From assembly GCA_021201335.1 (NCBI GenBank), contig JAJQFD010000058.1:117552-181551 (forward strand): a stretch of DNA of 64,000 nucleotides, read 5' to 3'. Positions 17,122 through 25,196 of this stretch are shown in pieces (within the stretch, counting starts at the first letter, position 1; each line of letters starts with the position of its first letter). The position numbers and the translations under genes were made by a program. The notes below the pieces were generated by a model that saw nothing but the letters and a program-made list of their open reading frames with translations, had not been told where the DNA came from and ran no database searches. This DNA comes from Bacteroides sp. (GTDB taxonomy: Bacteria; Bacteroidota; Bacteroidia; Bacteroidales; Bacteroidaceae).

Positions 17122-18293
17122 AACTTTGGCGTTACATACAAGGATTCCGAAAAGGAAAAGAAGCCAATCGTCTGGAAAAAGAGGCGATGAGTGATCCTTT
17201 TCTGGCGCAAGCTCTCCGGGGATTCGACCGGGTAGAGGGCGATCATGTCAAACAGATAGAACAGATACGTGAACAGATACGCAGAAAAACACTGAAGAAG
17301 CCACCCTATATCAGGGCGACAGCTATTGCCGCTAGCGTATTACTTATAGTCGGTGTCGGTATCTGGTTGGCTATCGATCCAACTAAGCTGTCCGATCAAA
17401 TGCCAATGGCCCTGTATCAGGATTTAAAACCCGATACGACTATTCCTTCACCTCCTCCGCCTCCGGTGCTGGCTAGAACAAAGTTCCAGGAGGAGAAACC
17501 GGAAAGAAAAACAATAACCCGTAAATCAGAAGCTTCAGCAGAACAGCCATTGGCTAAGGTGAAACCACCAGCATTTGTTACCGAAGGGGTAACGCTGGAA
17601 GAGGAGTCCGTGATGGAAGTGGATGTCTTAGCGCAAGTGTCCCCACAGATGCAAAAAACCGCAACCACTACGCGACAGAGAGATTCGTTGCCCGCCAAAA
17701 GAAAAATAACAGGAACAATAACCGACCCCAGTGGCGAGCCGTTAGTAGGTGTGAATGTAATAGTAGATAATACCACTCAGGGAACAATAACCGATTTAGA
17801 TGGCAGATTTCAGCTCACAACAGATAAAGATGCCCGAATAGAGATAAACTATATCGGTTATGAACCCATCACTCTTCCCGTAGATACCGGACAAGCAATG
17901 CATATTGCGATGCACGAATCACAAACTACTTTAGAGGAAGTGGTAGTAACCGGATATGGAAGTCAACGAAAAGCTATCCAAAGTGCTGCCGCCGTTACCA
18001 ACGTAGAGAGTTCAACTTCAATAAATCAACCGGAACCCCAACCCGTTGACGGAAAAAAGAACTACCATAAATATATAAAAGAGAACCTCATCCCCCCCAC
18101 GGATGATGCCTGTCGCGATGCAAAAGGAAAAGTAATTTTACGTTTTTATATAAATAGACAGGGAAGACCGATAAACATTGTTGTAGAGAGGAGCTTATGT
18201 CCCTCTGCCGATCAGGAGGCTATTCGTTTAGTCACTGAAGGGCCCGACTGGATACCTGGGGACAGATCGACGACCTGGGAAATTAAATTCTGA
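17118..18293 (+). CDS. Anti-sigma-like membrane protein with carboxypeptidase-regulatory and TonB C-terminal domains
   Basis: This 391-residue protein is translated in overlap with the ECF sigma gene. An N-terminal cytoplasmic part (residues 1-65) would bind the sigma factor, and one transmembrane helix lies at about 66-90. A Pro-rich periplasmic linker is followed by a carboxypeptidase-regulatory-like domain (ITGTITDPSGEPLVGVNV, near 195-265), then the SusC-type motif TLEEVVVTGYGS, and a TonB-like C-terminal domain (KGKVILRFYINRQGRP, near residue 330). This suggests a signal pathway from an outer-membrane partner to the sigma factor. SusC-type receptors normally carry the EEVVVTGYG motif before a plug and barrel; here there is no barrel. 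The partner is unknown, the divergent VWA protein being a candidate. Confidence 0.8.
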   Translation: MKLWRYIQGFRKGKEANRLEKEAMSDPFLAQALRGFDRVEGDHVKQIEQIREQIRRKTLKKPPYIRATAIAASVLLIVGVGIWLAIDPTKLSDQMPMALYQDLKPDTTIPSPPPPPVLARTKFQEEKPERKTITRKSEASAEQPLAKVKPPAFVTEGVTLEEESVMEVDVLAQVSPQMQKTATTTRQRDSLPAKRKITGTITDPSGEPLVGVNVIVDNTTQGTITDLDGRFQLTTDKDARIEINYIGYEPITLPVDTGQAMHIAMHESQTTLEEVVVTGYGSQRKAIQSAAAVTNVESSTSINQPEPQPVDGKKNYHKYIKENLIPPTDDACRDAKGKVILRFYINRQGRPINIVVERSLCPSADQEAIRLVTEGPDWIPGDRSTTWEIKF

Positions 18294-18450
18294 ATCCCGT
18301 ATCCCATTTCGGGTAAACGGAAACTAACCAACAAATATATAACATGAAATAGTTCCGGATTTCCATTTTTTTCTTATTATTGCGTTTTTAAACATTACGG
18401 AACTGTCTGAAATAGAATATCTTGTTTGTATCTAATACTTAATCCATATT

Positions 18451-19482
18451 ATGAATCATATTGAAAGATTTTACGCCACAGTAGATCGTCTCCCGGTCGA
18501 CAGACCGGCTTCCTGGTTAGGGATACCCGATCATTCAGCCATCCCGGCTCTGTTCTCTTATTTTAAGGTAAATGATATGAATAGTTTAAAAGCTCAACTG
18601 GATGATGATATTTATCCCGTGGAGATTCCCTATCATTCGCCGGATAGTAATGCCATCTATGCCGCATTTAATTTTGCGAAGGATAGCCATATCAATATCG
18701 ACGAACGCACATTAACGGCTCCGGGTTTTTTCGAAGATTATTCGGATCCGGCGGATGTAGATAAGTTTCCGTGGCCCGATCCCGAAAAATACATTGATCC
18801 CGACGAATGTAGAAGGGTAGTGGATGAAGTACCCGATGGCTATGCAATTATGGGTGTATCCTGGTCTGCTCATTTTCAGGATGCCTGTGCTGCTTTTGGT
18901 ATGGAGACGGCAATGATAAAGATGATTACAGAGCCCGAAATGTTTAAAGCTGTCATCGACCGCATAACAGACTTCTACCTTCGCGCCAATGAAATATTTT
19001 ATAAAGCTACACAAGGAAAAATTCATGCGGTATTGATTGGCAATGATTTTGGAAGTCAGAGCAACCTGATGGTTTCACCAGAGATGCTCAGGGAGCTTGT
19101 CTTCGATGGAACTAAAAAACTGATTGACCAGGCGAAAGAATATAACCTGAAAGTGGTTCATCATTCATGCGGCAGTATATATAGCATTATTCCCGATTTA
19201 ATAGAGTTAGGAGCGGATGTTATTCATCCGATACAGGCACTTGCCGCCAATATGGAACCACAACGATTGCAGAATGATTTCGGAACACAAGTCTCTTTTT
19301 GCGGTGGGGTAGATGCCCAGCACCTGTTGGTTAATGGAAAACCGGAAGATGTGTATGCCAAAGTAAAAGAGCTGGAAAACATATTCCCGACCGGACTCAT
19401 CATATCACCCAGCCATGAGGCAATTTTGCCGGATATTCCTCCTGCTAATATTGAAGCTTTGTTTAACGCCCTAAAAAGATAA
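18451..19482 (+). CDS. Uroporphyrinogen-decarboxylase (URO-D) family protein
   Basis: This 343-residue protein has the URO-D (beta/alpha)8 fold. Signatures are VVHHSCGSI near residue 233 and FCGGVDAQHLL near 283, which resemble the zinc- and substrate-binding regions of corrinoid-methyltransferase-like URO-D members rather than heme-pathway HemE. The canonical HemE N-terminal motif is not seen. It starts a tight run with L-rhamnose mutarotase (5-bp gap) and fucose permease (6-bp gap), so it probably works on a deoxysugar-related or methylated substrate rather than on heme. The reaction is unknown. Confidence 0.85.
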   Translation: MNHIERFYATVDRLPVDRPASWLGIPDHSAIPALFSYFKVNDMNSLKAQLDDDIYPVEIPYHSPDSNAIYAAFNFAKDSHINIDERTLTAPGFFEDYSDPADVDKFPWPDPEKYIDPDECRRVVDEVPDGYAIMGVSWSAHFQDACAAFGMETAMIKMITEPEMFKAVIDRITDFYLRANEIFYKATQGKIHAVLIGNDFGSQSNLMVSPEMLRELVFDGTKKLIDQAKEYNLKVVHHSCGSIYSIIPDLIELGADVIHPIQALAANMEPQRLQNDFGTQVSFCGGVDAQHLLVNGKPEDVYAKVKELENIFPTGLIISPSHEAILPDIPPANIEALFNALKR

Positions 19483-19487
19483 CAGAC

Positions 19488-19811
19488 ATGAAAAGATATG
19501 GTAGTATCATCCGTCTCCGTCCTGAGAAATTGGAAGAGTATAAAAAACTACATGCGGCAGCCTGGCCGGGAGTTTTGAAAATGATCAAAGAATGCGGTTT
19601 GCAGAATTACAGTATCTATTACAAGGACGGGTATTTGTTCAGCTATTATGAATATGTGGGCAATGATTACGAAGCGGATATGGCTAAAATGGCTGCTGAC
19701 CCCGAAACCCAAAAGTGGTGGGCGGTATGTAAACCTTGCCAACAACCGTTGGATACCAGACAAGAAGGAGAATGGTGGGCTGACATGGAAGAGTTCTTTC
19801 ATTTAGACTGA
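19488..19811 (+). CDS. rhaM: L-rhamnose mutarotase
   Basis: This 107-residue protein matches the RhaM/YiiL family, which interconverts the anomers of L-rhamnose (and acts on related deoxysugars). The typical features are an N-terminal RLRPEKLEEYKKLHA strand and helix, catalytic-region His and Tyr residues in NYSIYYKDGYLFSYYEY, and the C-terminal WWAVCKPCQQPLDTR. It is the middle gene of the URO-D, rhaM, fucP run. In this setting L-fucose could be the substrate instead, as the next gene is fucP-like. Confidence 0.88.
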   Translation: MKRYGSIIRLRPEKLEEYKKLHAAAWPGVLKMIKECGLQNYSIYYKDGYLFSYYEYVGNDYEADMAKMAADPETQKWWAVCKPCQQPLDTRQEGEWWADMEEFFHLD

Positions 19812-19817
19812 TATACT

Positions 19818-21032
19818 ATGAAATCTATTCTAAAATCCCCGACGGGGAAAAGCTTTCTGGCTGCCTTTATATTGGTATCTTGTTTATACCTGATGTGGGG
19901 ATGCGCCCACGGACTGTTGGATGTTCTTAACAAGCACTTTCAGGGAGCCTTTGAAATGACCAAAGCAGAATCGGGCTTTGTACAGTTCTCCACCTATATT
20001 GCCTATTTTATCATGGCCTTACCGGCTGGTATAATCATGAGTAAAGTCGGCTATAAGAAAGGGATTGTAATCGGATTATTGTTGTTTGCCATCGGGGCAT
20101 TTGCCTTTATTCCGTCTGCTTTCCTGCATTCACCCATTCCTTTTCTGATCGCCTTATTTGTATTGGCTTGCGGATTATGTATCATTGAAACGGGAGCGCA
20201 TCCCTATATAACTGCAATGGGAGCAGAGGAATATGCTGCCCAGAGAATAAATATTGCAGCAGGTTTTAATGGTATCGGGTGGATTATCGGACCTATTATT
20301 GGCGGTGCCTTGATTTTTGGTTCGAACCCGGAAGACGAAATGGCATTGGCGAAACCTTATATTCTGGTGGGAGTCGTTGTATTAATAATCACTGTCATTT
20401 TTGCGTTGACAAAGTTACCTAAGATTGAAGCCGATCAACAGGCCAGCGTGAAAGAAGCCGATACTAAAATAGTTTCTATATGGAAATATAAAGGCTTCAT
20501 CCTGGCTGTCATTGCACAGTTTTTATACTGTGGGGCACAAACCGGTATTTTCAGTTTTTTCATCAACTATGTAACCGAACTAGACCCTACATTATCCAAT
20601 CTTGAAGCCTCACAGTTATTGGGTTTTGGCGGCATGTTCCTCTTCCTGGTCGGACGTCTAAGTTGTAGTTTTATTATGCGTTGGCTTAAACCGGAAAAAG
20701 TTCTTATTCTTTTTGGATTACTAGCCTCTGCTTGCATGGTGCTTGTGGTTATGTCTGTGGGTAAAATTTCACTGTACGCACTCTATACCTCTTTCTTCTT
20801 CATGTCGACCATGTTCCCCACTATCTTTGCTTTGGGTGTAAAAGGTATGAATGATTTGCAGGTGAAGAAAGCCTCTTCTTACTTGGTGATGGGAGTGGCT
20901 GGGGGAGCTGTATTTCCTATTCTGATGGGAACGATAGGTGCCACTTATATGGCTTTAGGATTTATCTTACCGTTATTAAGCTTTCTTTTTATTTCTTATT
21001 TCGGATTTCACAAAAGCAGGAAATTAGTATAA
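19818..21032 (+). CDS. fucP: L-fucose:H+ symporter family permease (MFS)
   Basis: This 404-residue inner-membrane protein is an MFS transporter of the FucP/GluP-like (FHS) subfamily with about 12 membrane helices. Visible features include the MWGCAHGLLDVLNKHFQ first-helix motif with Asp, and IIETGAHPYITAMG in the N-terminal half, both typical of fucose/glucose/galactose:H+ symporters. With L-rhamnose mutarotase immediately upstream, the likely cargo is L-fucose or L-rhamnose. It follows rhaM with a 6-bp gap and is the last gene of that run. Confidence 0.9.
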   Translation: MKSILKSPTGKSFLAAFILVSCLYLMWGCAHGLLDVLNKHFQGAFEMTKAESGFVQFSTYIAYFIMALPAGIIMSKVGYKKGIVIGLLLFAIGAFAFIPSAFLHSPIPFLIALFVLACGLCIIETGAHPYITAMGAEEYAAQRINIAAGFNGIGWIIGPIIGGALIFGSNPEDEMALAKPYILVGVVVLIITVIFALTKLPKIEADQQASVKEADTKIVSIWKYKGFILAVIAQFLYCGAQTGIFSFFINYVTELDPTLSNLEASQLLGFGGMFLFLVGRLSCSFIMRWLKPEKVLILFGLLASACMVLVVMSVGKISLYALYTSFFFMSTMFPTIFALGVKGMNDLQVKKASSYLVMGVAGGAVFPILMGTIGATYMALGFILPLLSFLFISYFGFHKSRKLV

Positions 21033-21060
21033 CTTCCTGATAATATAAATATGTAGTACG

Positions 21061-21990
21061 ATGAAGACTTCTAAACTTATTCTGAGATTTGCATTCTTCT
21101 TCCTGGTCTTAGGTTGTGCTCAGGATCCACATTATGAATCTGCTACCAGCTCTGCTGATATGGTTTTTACAGAAGATATGATCCCTGTATCTGAGGAAAG
21201 AACACCCCTTATATCTTCTTCCGCTGCTGTTGTATCAGAAGATACGACCCGGAGGTTTATCCGAACTGCCGATTTGAGATTCAAAGTAAAAAGTGTCATT
21301 GAGTCTACTTACGACATTGAGAAAATAGCTGCTATCCACAAGGGCTTTGTTACGAGTACAAGTCTTAAAAGTTATATAGATAATGTGACAACTACAGCAA
21401 TCAGTGCGGATTCTGTACTGGAGACGACTTATTATACCGTTTCTAACACCCTTGTATTAAGAGTACCGGTTGCCAAACTAGATACAGCTTTGAAAGATAT
21501 AGCACGAAATATCGAATTTCTTGATCATAGAACTATAACGGCAGAAAATGTTGCATTCCAATTGCAGGCCAATGAAATGATTCGCAAGCGGGTGGCAAGA
21601 AATGAAGGACGGTTAACTCAAGCTATTGATAATCGGGGTAAGAAGCTGAAAGAGACGACCAGTGCCGAAGAACTGTTATTCAAAAAACAGGAAGAGGCAG
21701 ATAAAGCCTTGTTATCCACTTTCTCTCTGGAAGACAAGATTAACTTTAGTACCATCAATCTATATTTTTATCAACGACCTGACGTTCGGAGAGAAGTGAT
21801 TGCCAACCAACAAAATATAAAAGAATACGAGCCAGGTTTTGGCAGTAAACTGATAGGCGCAGTGAAACAAGGCTGGCTGATACTAGAACTTATTTTCCTT
21901 TTCCTGGTTGATATATGGAGTATTCTTTTGCTGGCTGGTTTGGGGTATCTTGCTTTTAGAGGGTTCCGGAAGAAGGGGAAAGGAAAATAA
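21061..21990 (+). CDS. DUF4349 lipoprotein with C-terminal membrane segment
   Basis: This 309-residue protein has a lipoprotein signal (lipobox LVLGC, Cys19) and a long helical/beta region beginning FIRTADLRFKVKSV near residue 66, which is the hallmark of the DUF4349 family. A coiled-coil-prone stretch lies near residues 175-230, and a membrane helix near the C terminus (residues 275-300) is followed by a basic tail. It follows fucP by 28 bp but is probably a separate function. The role of DUF4349 is unknown. Confidence 0.82.
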   Translation: MKTSKLILRFAFFFLVLGCAQDPHYESATSSADMVFTEDMIPVSEERTPLISSSAAVVSEDTTRRFIRTADLRFKVKSVIESTYDIEKIAAIHKGFVTSTSLKSYIDNVTTTAISADSVLETTYYTVSNTLVLRVPVAKLDTALKDIARNIEFLDHRTITAENVAFQLQANEMIRKRVARNEGRLTQAIDNRGKKLKETTSAEELLFKKQEEADKALLSTFSLEDKINFSTINLYFYQRPDVRREVIANQQNIKEYEPGFGSKLIGAVKQGWLILELIFLFLVDIWSILLLAGLGYLAFRGFRKKGKGK

Positions 21991-22028
21991 GCTATAGAAA
22001 ATATATAAACGAAATAAAGAAGTAAAAG

Positions 22029-22471
22029 ATGAACAATCAAAATTCAAGTAGCAAAAGTAAACTTATTAGTGCTATTGCCGGCGGAATAGCCTTCATTGTA
22101 TTTTTTTGCTGGTCAGGTCTTTATTCACTCCCTCTACAGAGAAAGCTTTAAAGCAAATGGCTGACGAGCTGAATAAATCAACCCCCATGCAACTGGATGA
22201 ATACACCCGATTGGATAGCGTCAATACCGTGAAAGACGAAAGAATTCGCTATTATTATACCTTGTTTCTTTATGATAAAAACGAGTTGGATATGAGTTCC
22301 ATCGAAGAAAATATTGCCCCTCATATTATCCATACCATTCAGACAAGTCCGGAAATGAAGAAGCTCAGAGAAGAAAATATAACCTTCGACTATATCTATT
22401 TCGACAAGAATGGAGAAGTAGCCTATCAACTGTCCGTTACCCCGGAAATGTACAAAGGTAAGGAAGAATGA
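22029..22471 (+). CDS. Small membrane-anchored protein, frameshifted at T7
   Basis: Translation starts at the ATG at 22029 (MNNQNSSSKSKL). A hydrophobic helix follows, but the frame changes at T7 (22101-22107). Adding one T gives a continuous 147-residue protein: a signal-anchor helix (residues 12-35), then a mature domain starting EKALKQMADELN, with DEYTRLDSVNT and DYIYFDKNGE later. The periplasmic part resembles small Bacteroidetes proteins of unknown function. It lies 38 bp after the DUF4349 gene. Confidence 0.65.
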
Positions 22472-23129
22472 ATGTATCAGAATCCCAGTTGTAATTGGCT
22501 CATCTTCCATTTAATTGAAGGATTAAATAATAGCTATATACTAGTAATTCTGGGATTTAACAAGAGAAGGCTGCAAGCCTGAGAGATTTAACCCAGTCAT
22601 GTTCAGGAGATTTTAAGACGTTAAAATCTGTAAGAAATCCCGGAGGGATTACAGGTGCATAACCGTGGGATGCATATCCCACGGGATAGGATATAGAATA
22701 ATCCCGTGAGCCACGAATAGTGGGTCAATAATATATTCTTCACCCCCTATTGGGGCTGTGAGAGTAGAGTCGGATTATCTGTTTCCACGGGATACATCCC
22801 GTGGTTATGCACATCAAATCCCTCCGGGATTTCTTCAGCAGACCTTAGATTCTTGGCTGGATTGCTAAGAAATGTTATCTTCCGAACCTGATTAGGCTAA
22901 ATCTTACAGGCTCTCAGCCTTCTAACTGCTTAATTCGGTTATAAAGTATTCAACGAAAGAGACGAAGAAGCTGGTATTTTTACCCCTTTTCCGTTAATTA
23001 TTCCCCGTATGTTTTTGATAAAATGCTGAACTTTACCTAGTAGCCTGCTTATAGGCTGGTTTTGTTATATGCCCCTGCCCATGCGGATAATCAAAGAGAA
23101 ATAAGAAGCAAATCAAAAACATATTTATC
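22472..23129. other. Intergenic region containing repeat copy A
   Basis: No gene is seen. Copy A of the multi-hairpin element occupies 22596-22892 and is described separately. The rest is AT-rich sequence with no recognised feature. Confidence 0.6.
22596..22892 (-). repeat. Multi-hairpin interspersed element, copy A
   Basis: A copy of the roughly 295-bp element in reverse orientation relative to copies B and C. Ends are GTCATGTTCAGGAGAT (22596-22611) and ATCTTCCGAACCTGAT (22877-22892), matching as inverted repeats at 12 of 16 positions. Inside are the five short hairpins built on GTGGGAT/ATCCCAC and AATCCC/GGGATT words, and the central CCCCTATTGGGG hairpin. No transposase is present, so it looks like a MITE-like or REP-like non-autonomous repeat. 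Confidence 0.8.
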
Positions 23130-25196
23130 ATGAAACACAACCTGCATAATTTCATATTTATTCGATTCTTCGGAGGGATTCTTGTATTACTAGGGTTCAG
23201 TCTACCGGTTTATTCTTTCCCGACAGGTGCCGGATTAACGCAGGATTTTCCCTTGCTGGGTAAATTATTAACGGTTGATAATCCCTGGGAGAAAGAACCG
23301 GCAGACCTGGCAACTATTCTGTTTGAGCAATCTCACCAGTTGAGACAGGGGAATGAAGAATACCCTTTGCTTTTTGTCGATCGGCGTAAGGATGCGTGGC
23401 CCGGTGAAAAAGTATTTAATCATTTCTCTTACGAAACAGAATATTACTGTTTCGATAAAGTTTATCCCGTTATTAAGCTACACATAGGCCGACCCTTGCT
23501 TCACAGCCAGCAACATGGAAGAGTGGAAGAGATCGCCCGGTCAAGAAGGATGACTCCCTTCTTCCCTTTTATTCCGGCAGAGGAAATTCCGCCTTTCCTC
23601 CAAAAACTTGATTCTATTGTTGTCCGGTTAGCAGGATTAGGTGCAAGCAAACTGGAAAGCGATCATTACCTGGTAACCCGGTACGCCCTTCCCAATAACA
23701 TACTCATGACGGTAACCAACCTCAGTGGTTCCACCAACGGTTCTTCTTATGTGGAGATTATGCTAACACCTGCCGCTCCTGTGAAGAAGTTTGAAGGTAC
23801 GCAAACCCTGGCTTTTCCGGGTGCCGAAGGTTTTGGGCGCTATGCCAGAGGAGGCCGGGGAGGAAAAGTGTTTATTGTGACTTCTCTGGAAGATTATCTT
23901 CCCCAGGGACGACCCGGTCGGCCGGAAGGACGTTACGGGCAACCAAGCAGTCATGCTAAAACATTAGGTCCTGGGAACTGGAAACCTTATACGGATGCAT
24001 TGGGTGAACTCCATGAAGATGTCGGGGTACCTCTGCTACCGGCTTTTCCTGCGCTTCCGCCGGAACCTGTAATTCCCGGTACTTTGCGGGAAGCTATCGA
24101 AGCCAAGGGTCCGCGTTACATCGTTTTTGCTGTCTCCGGGAATATTGAACTTAAAAGCGATCTGGTTATTGCAAATCCTTATGTAACTATTGCCGGGCAA
24201 ACGGCACCGGGAGAGGGGATTCAACTCAAAAACTGGGGCATGAAGATAAATGCACACGATGTGATTGTGCGCCATCTCCGTATCCGGGTAGGAGAGAAGA
24301 AAGGCCCCGGAGATCTTCCGCGAACATTGGGCGAGCAAACACATGCGCTGGATGTGAATGCCATGAATGTAATAGTCGATCACTGCGAAATAGCGTATGC
24401 CAACGACCAGGTTTTTAATTTTTATGGAAATGGAAACCGGTTGGCTTCTACCGTACAATGGAGTTATATTTACGGCGCTCCCTCCCAGTCAACCCACGAA
24501 AAAGGAAACCATTCCATGTCGATGGCTGCCAATGGCTGGGGATTTGTCTCCTTTCATCATAACCTGATTGCGCATGGTGAACGCCGGAATCCCCGGCTCG
24601 ATATGCTGACTTTTGACTACCGCAACAATGTATTATACAATTATAAAGGAACGGGTTACGGAAGTAACAACGATTATCTGCGCCTGAACTATGTGGGGAA
24701 CACCCTTAAGCCAGGCCCTGATACCCCCAGCCTTTCCGGGGCTGCCTTTGCGGAGGAGACTCTCTATGGACAGTGGTATGGTGCTGACAATGATTTGCCT
24801 GCCTCACCGAATTTTGTTCTTTTCAATACCGACAATCGTGTAATTGTAAAGCAGCCTCATCCATTTGCTCCGGTGACAACACAGGCAGCAAAAGAAGCTT
24901 ACCTGTCTGTTTTGCAAGAAGGGGGCGTATCCAAACCAGTGCGGGATAAAATCACTTCGTATGTGTCGCAAACGGTAAGAGAAGGAACGGGCAGAATACC
25001 CGAAACCCCGGCTTCCTGGCCCAACGGAGGTTTTGCAACGTATCCGGCTGCTTCGCCTCCGGTTGATCAGAATCTAAACGGAATTCCGGATGAATGGGAA
25101 ATCCGGCAAGGTTTTACGCCGGATTTGTTGCAGGCAACCGGACGTGATATGGATCCTCAATACGACAATATCGAAGTGTATATCAATTCTTTATAA
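23130..25196 (+). CDS. Secreted pectate-lyase-like protein (right-handed beta-helix)
   Basis: This 688-residue protein has a signal peptide (cleavage near VYSF, residue 28) and an N-terminal region of about 200 residues of unknown type. A pectate-lyase-like parallel beta-helix then begins at AFPGAEGFGRYARGGRGG (near 230). The GTLREAI motif and later VIVDHCEIAYANDQ and SFHHNLIAHGERRNPR resemble the PL1 calcium- and active-site strands. Family members cleave polygalacturonan by beta-elimination. It lies convergent to a GH78 rhamnosidase and near a rhamnose/fucose uptake run, so a pectin (rhamnogalacturonan) role is likely. The exact PL family is not certain. Confidence 0.82.
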   Translation: MKHNLHNFIFIRFFGGILVLLGFSLPVYSFPTGAGLTQDFPLLGKLLTVDNPWEKEPADLATILFEQSHQLRQGNEEYPLLFVDRRKDAWPGEKVFNHFSYETEYYCFDKVYPVIKLHIGRPLLHSQQHGRVEEIARSRRMTPFFPFIPAEEIPPFLQKLDSIVVRLAGLGASKLESDHYLVTRYALPNNILMTVTNLSGSTNGSSYVEIMLTPAAPVKKFEGTQTLAFPGAEGFGRYARGGRGGKVFIVTSLEDYLPQGRPGRPEGRYGQPSSHAKTLGPGNWKPYTDALGELHEDVGVPLLPAFPALPPEPVIPGTLREAIEAKGPRYIVFAVSGNIELKSDLVIANPYVTIAGQTAPGEGIQLKNWGMKINAHDVIVRHLRIRVGEKKGPGDLPRTLGEQTHALDVNAMNVIVDHCEIAYANDQVFNFYGNGNRLASTVQWSYIYGAPSQSTHEKGNHSMSMAANGWGFVSFHHNLIAHGERRNPRLDMLTFDYRNNVLYNYKGTGYGSNNDYLRLNYVGNTLKPGPDTPSLSGAAFAEETLYGQWYGADNDLPASPNFVLFNTDNRVIVKQPHPFAPVTTQAAKEAYLSVLQEGGVSKPVRDKITSYVSQTVREGTGRIPETPASWPNGGFATYPAASPPVDQNLNGIPDEWEIRQGFTPDLLQATGRDMDPQYDNIEVYINSL

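Noticed and set aside
22596..22892. Insertion sequence with transposase
   Set aside because: The element is under 300 bp and encodes no protein; it can only be non-autonomous.
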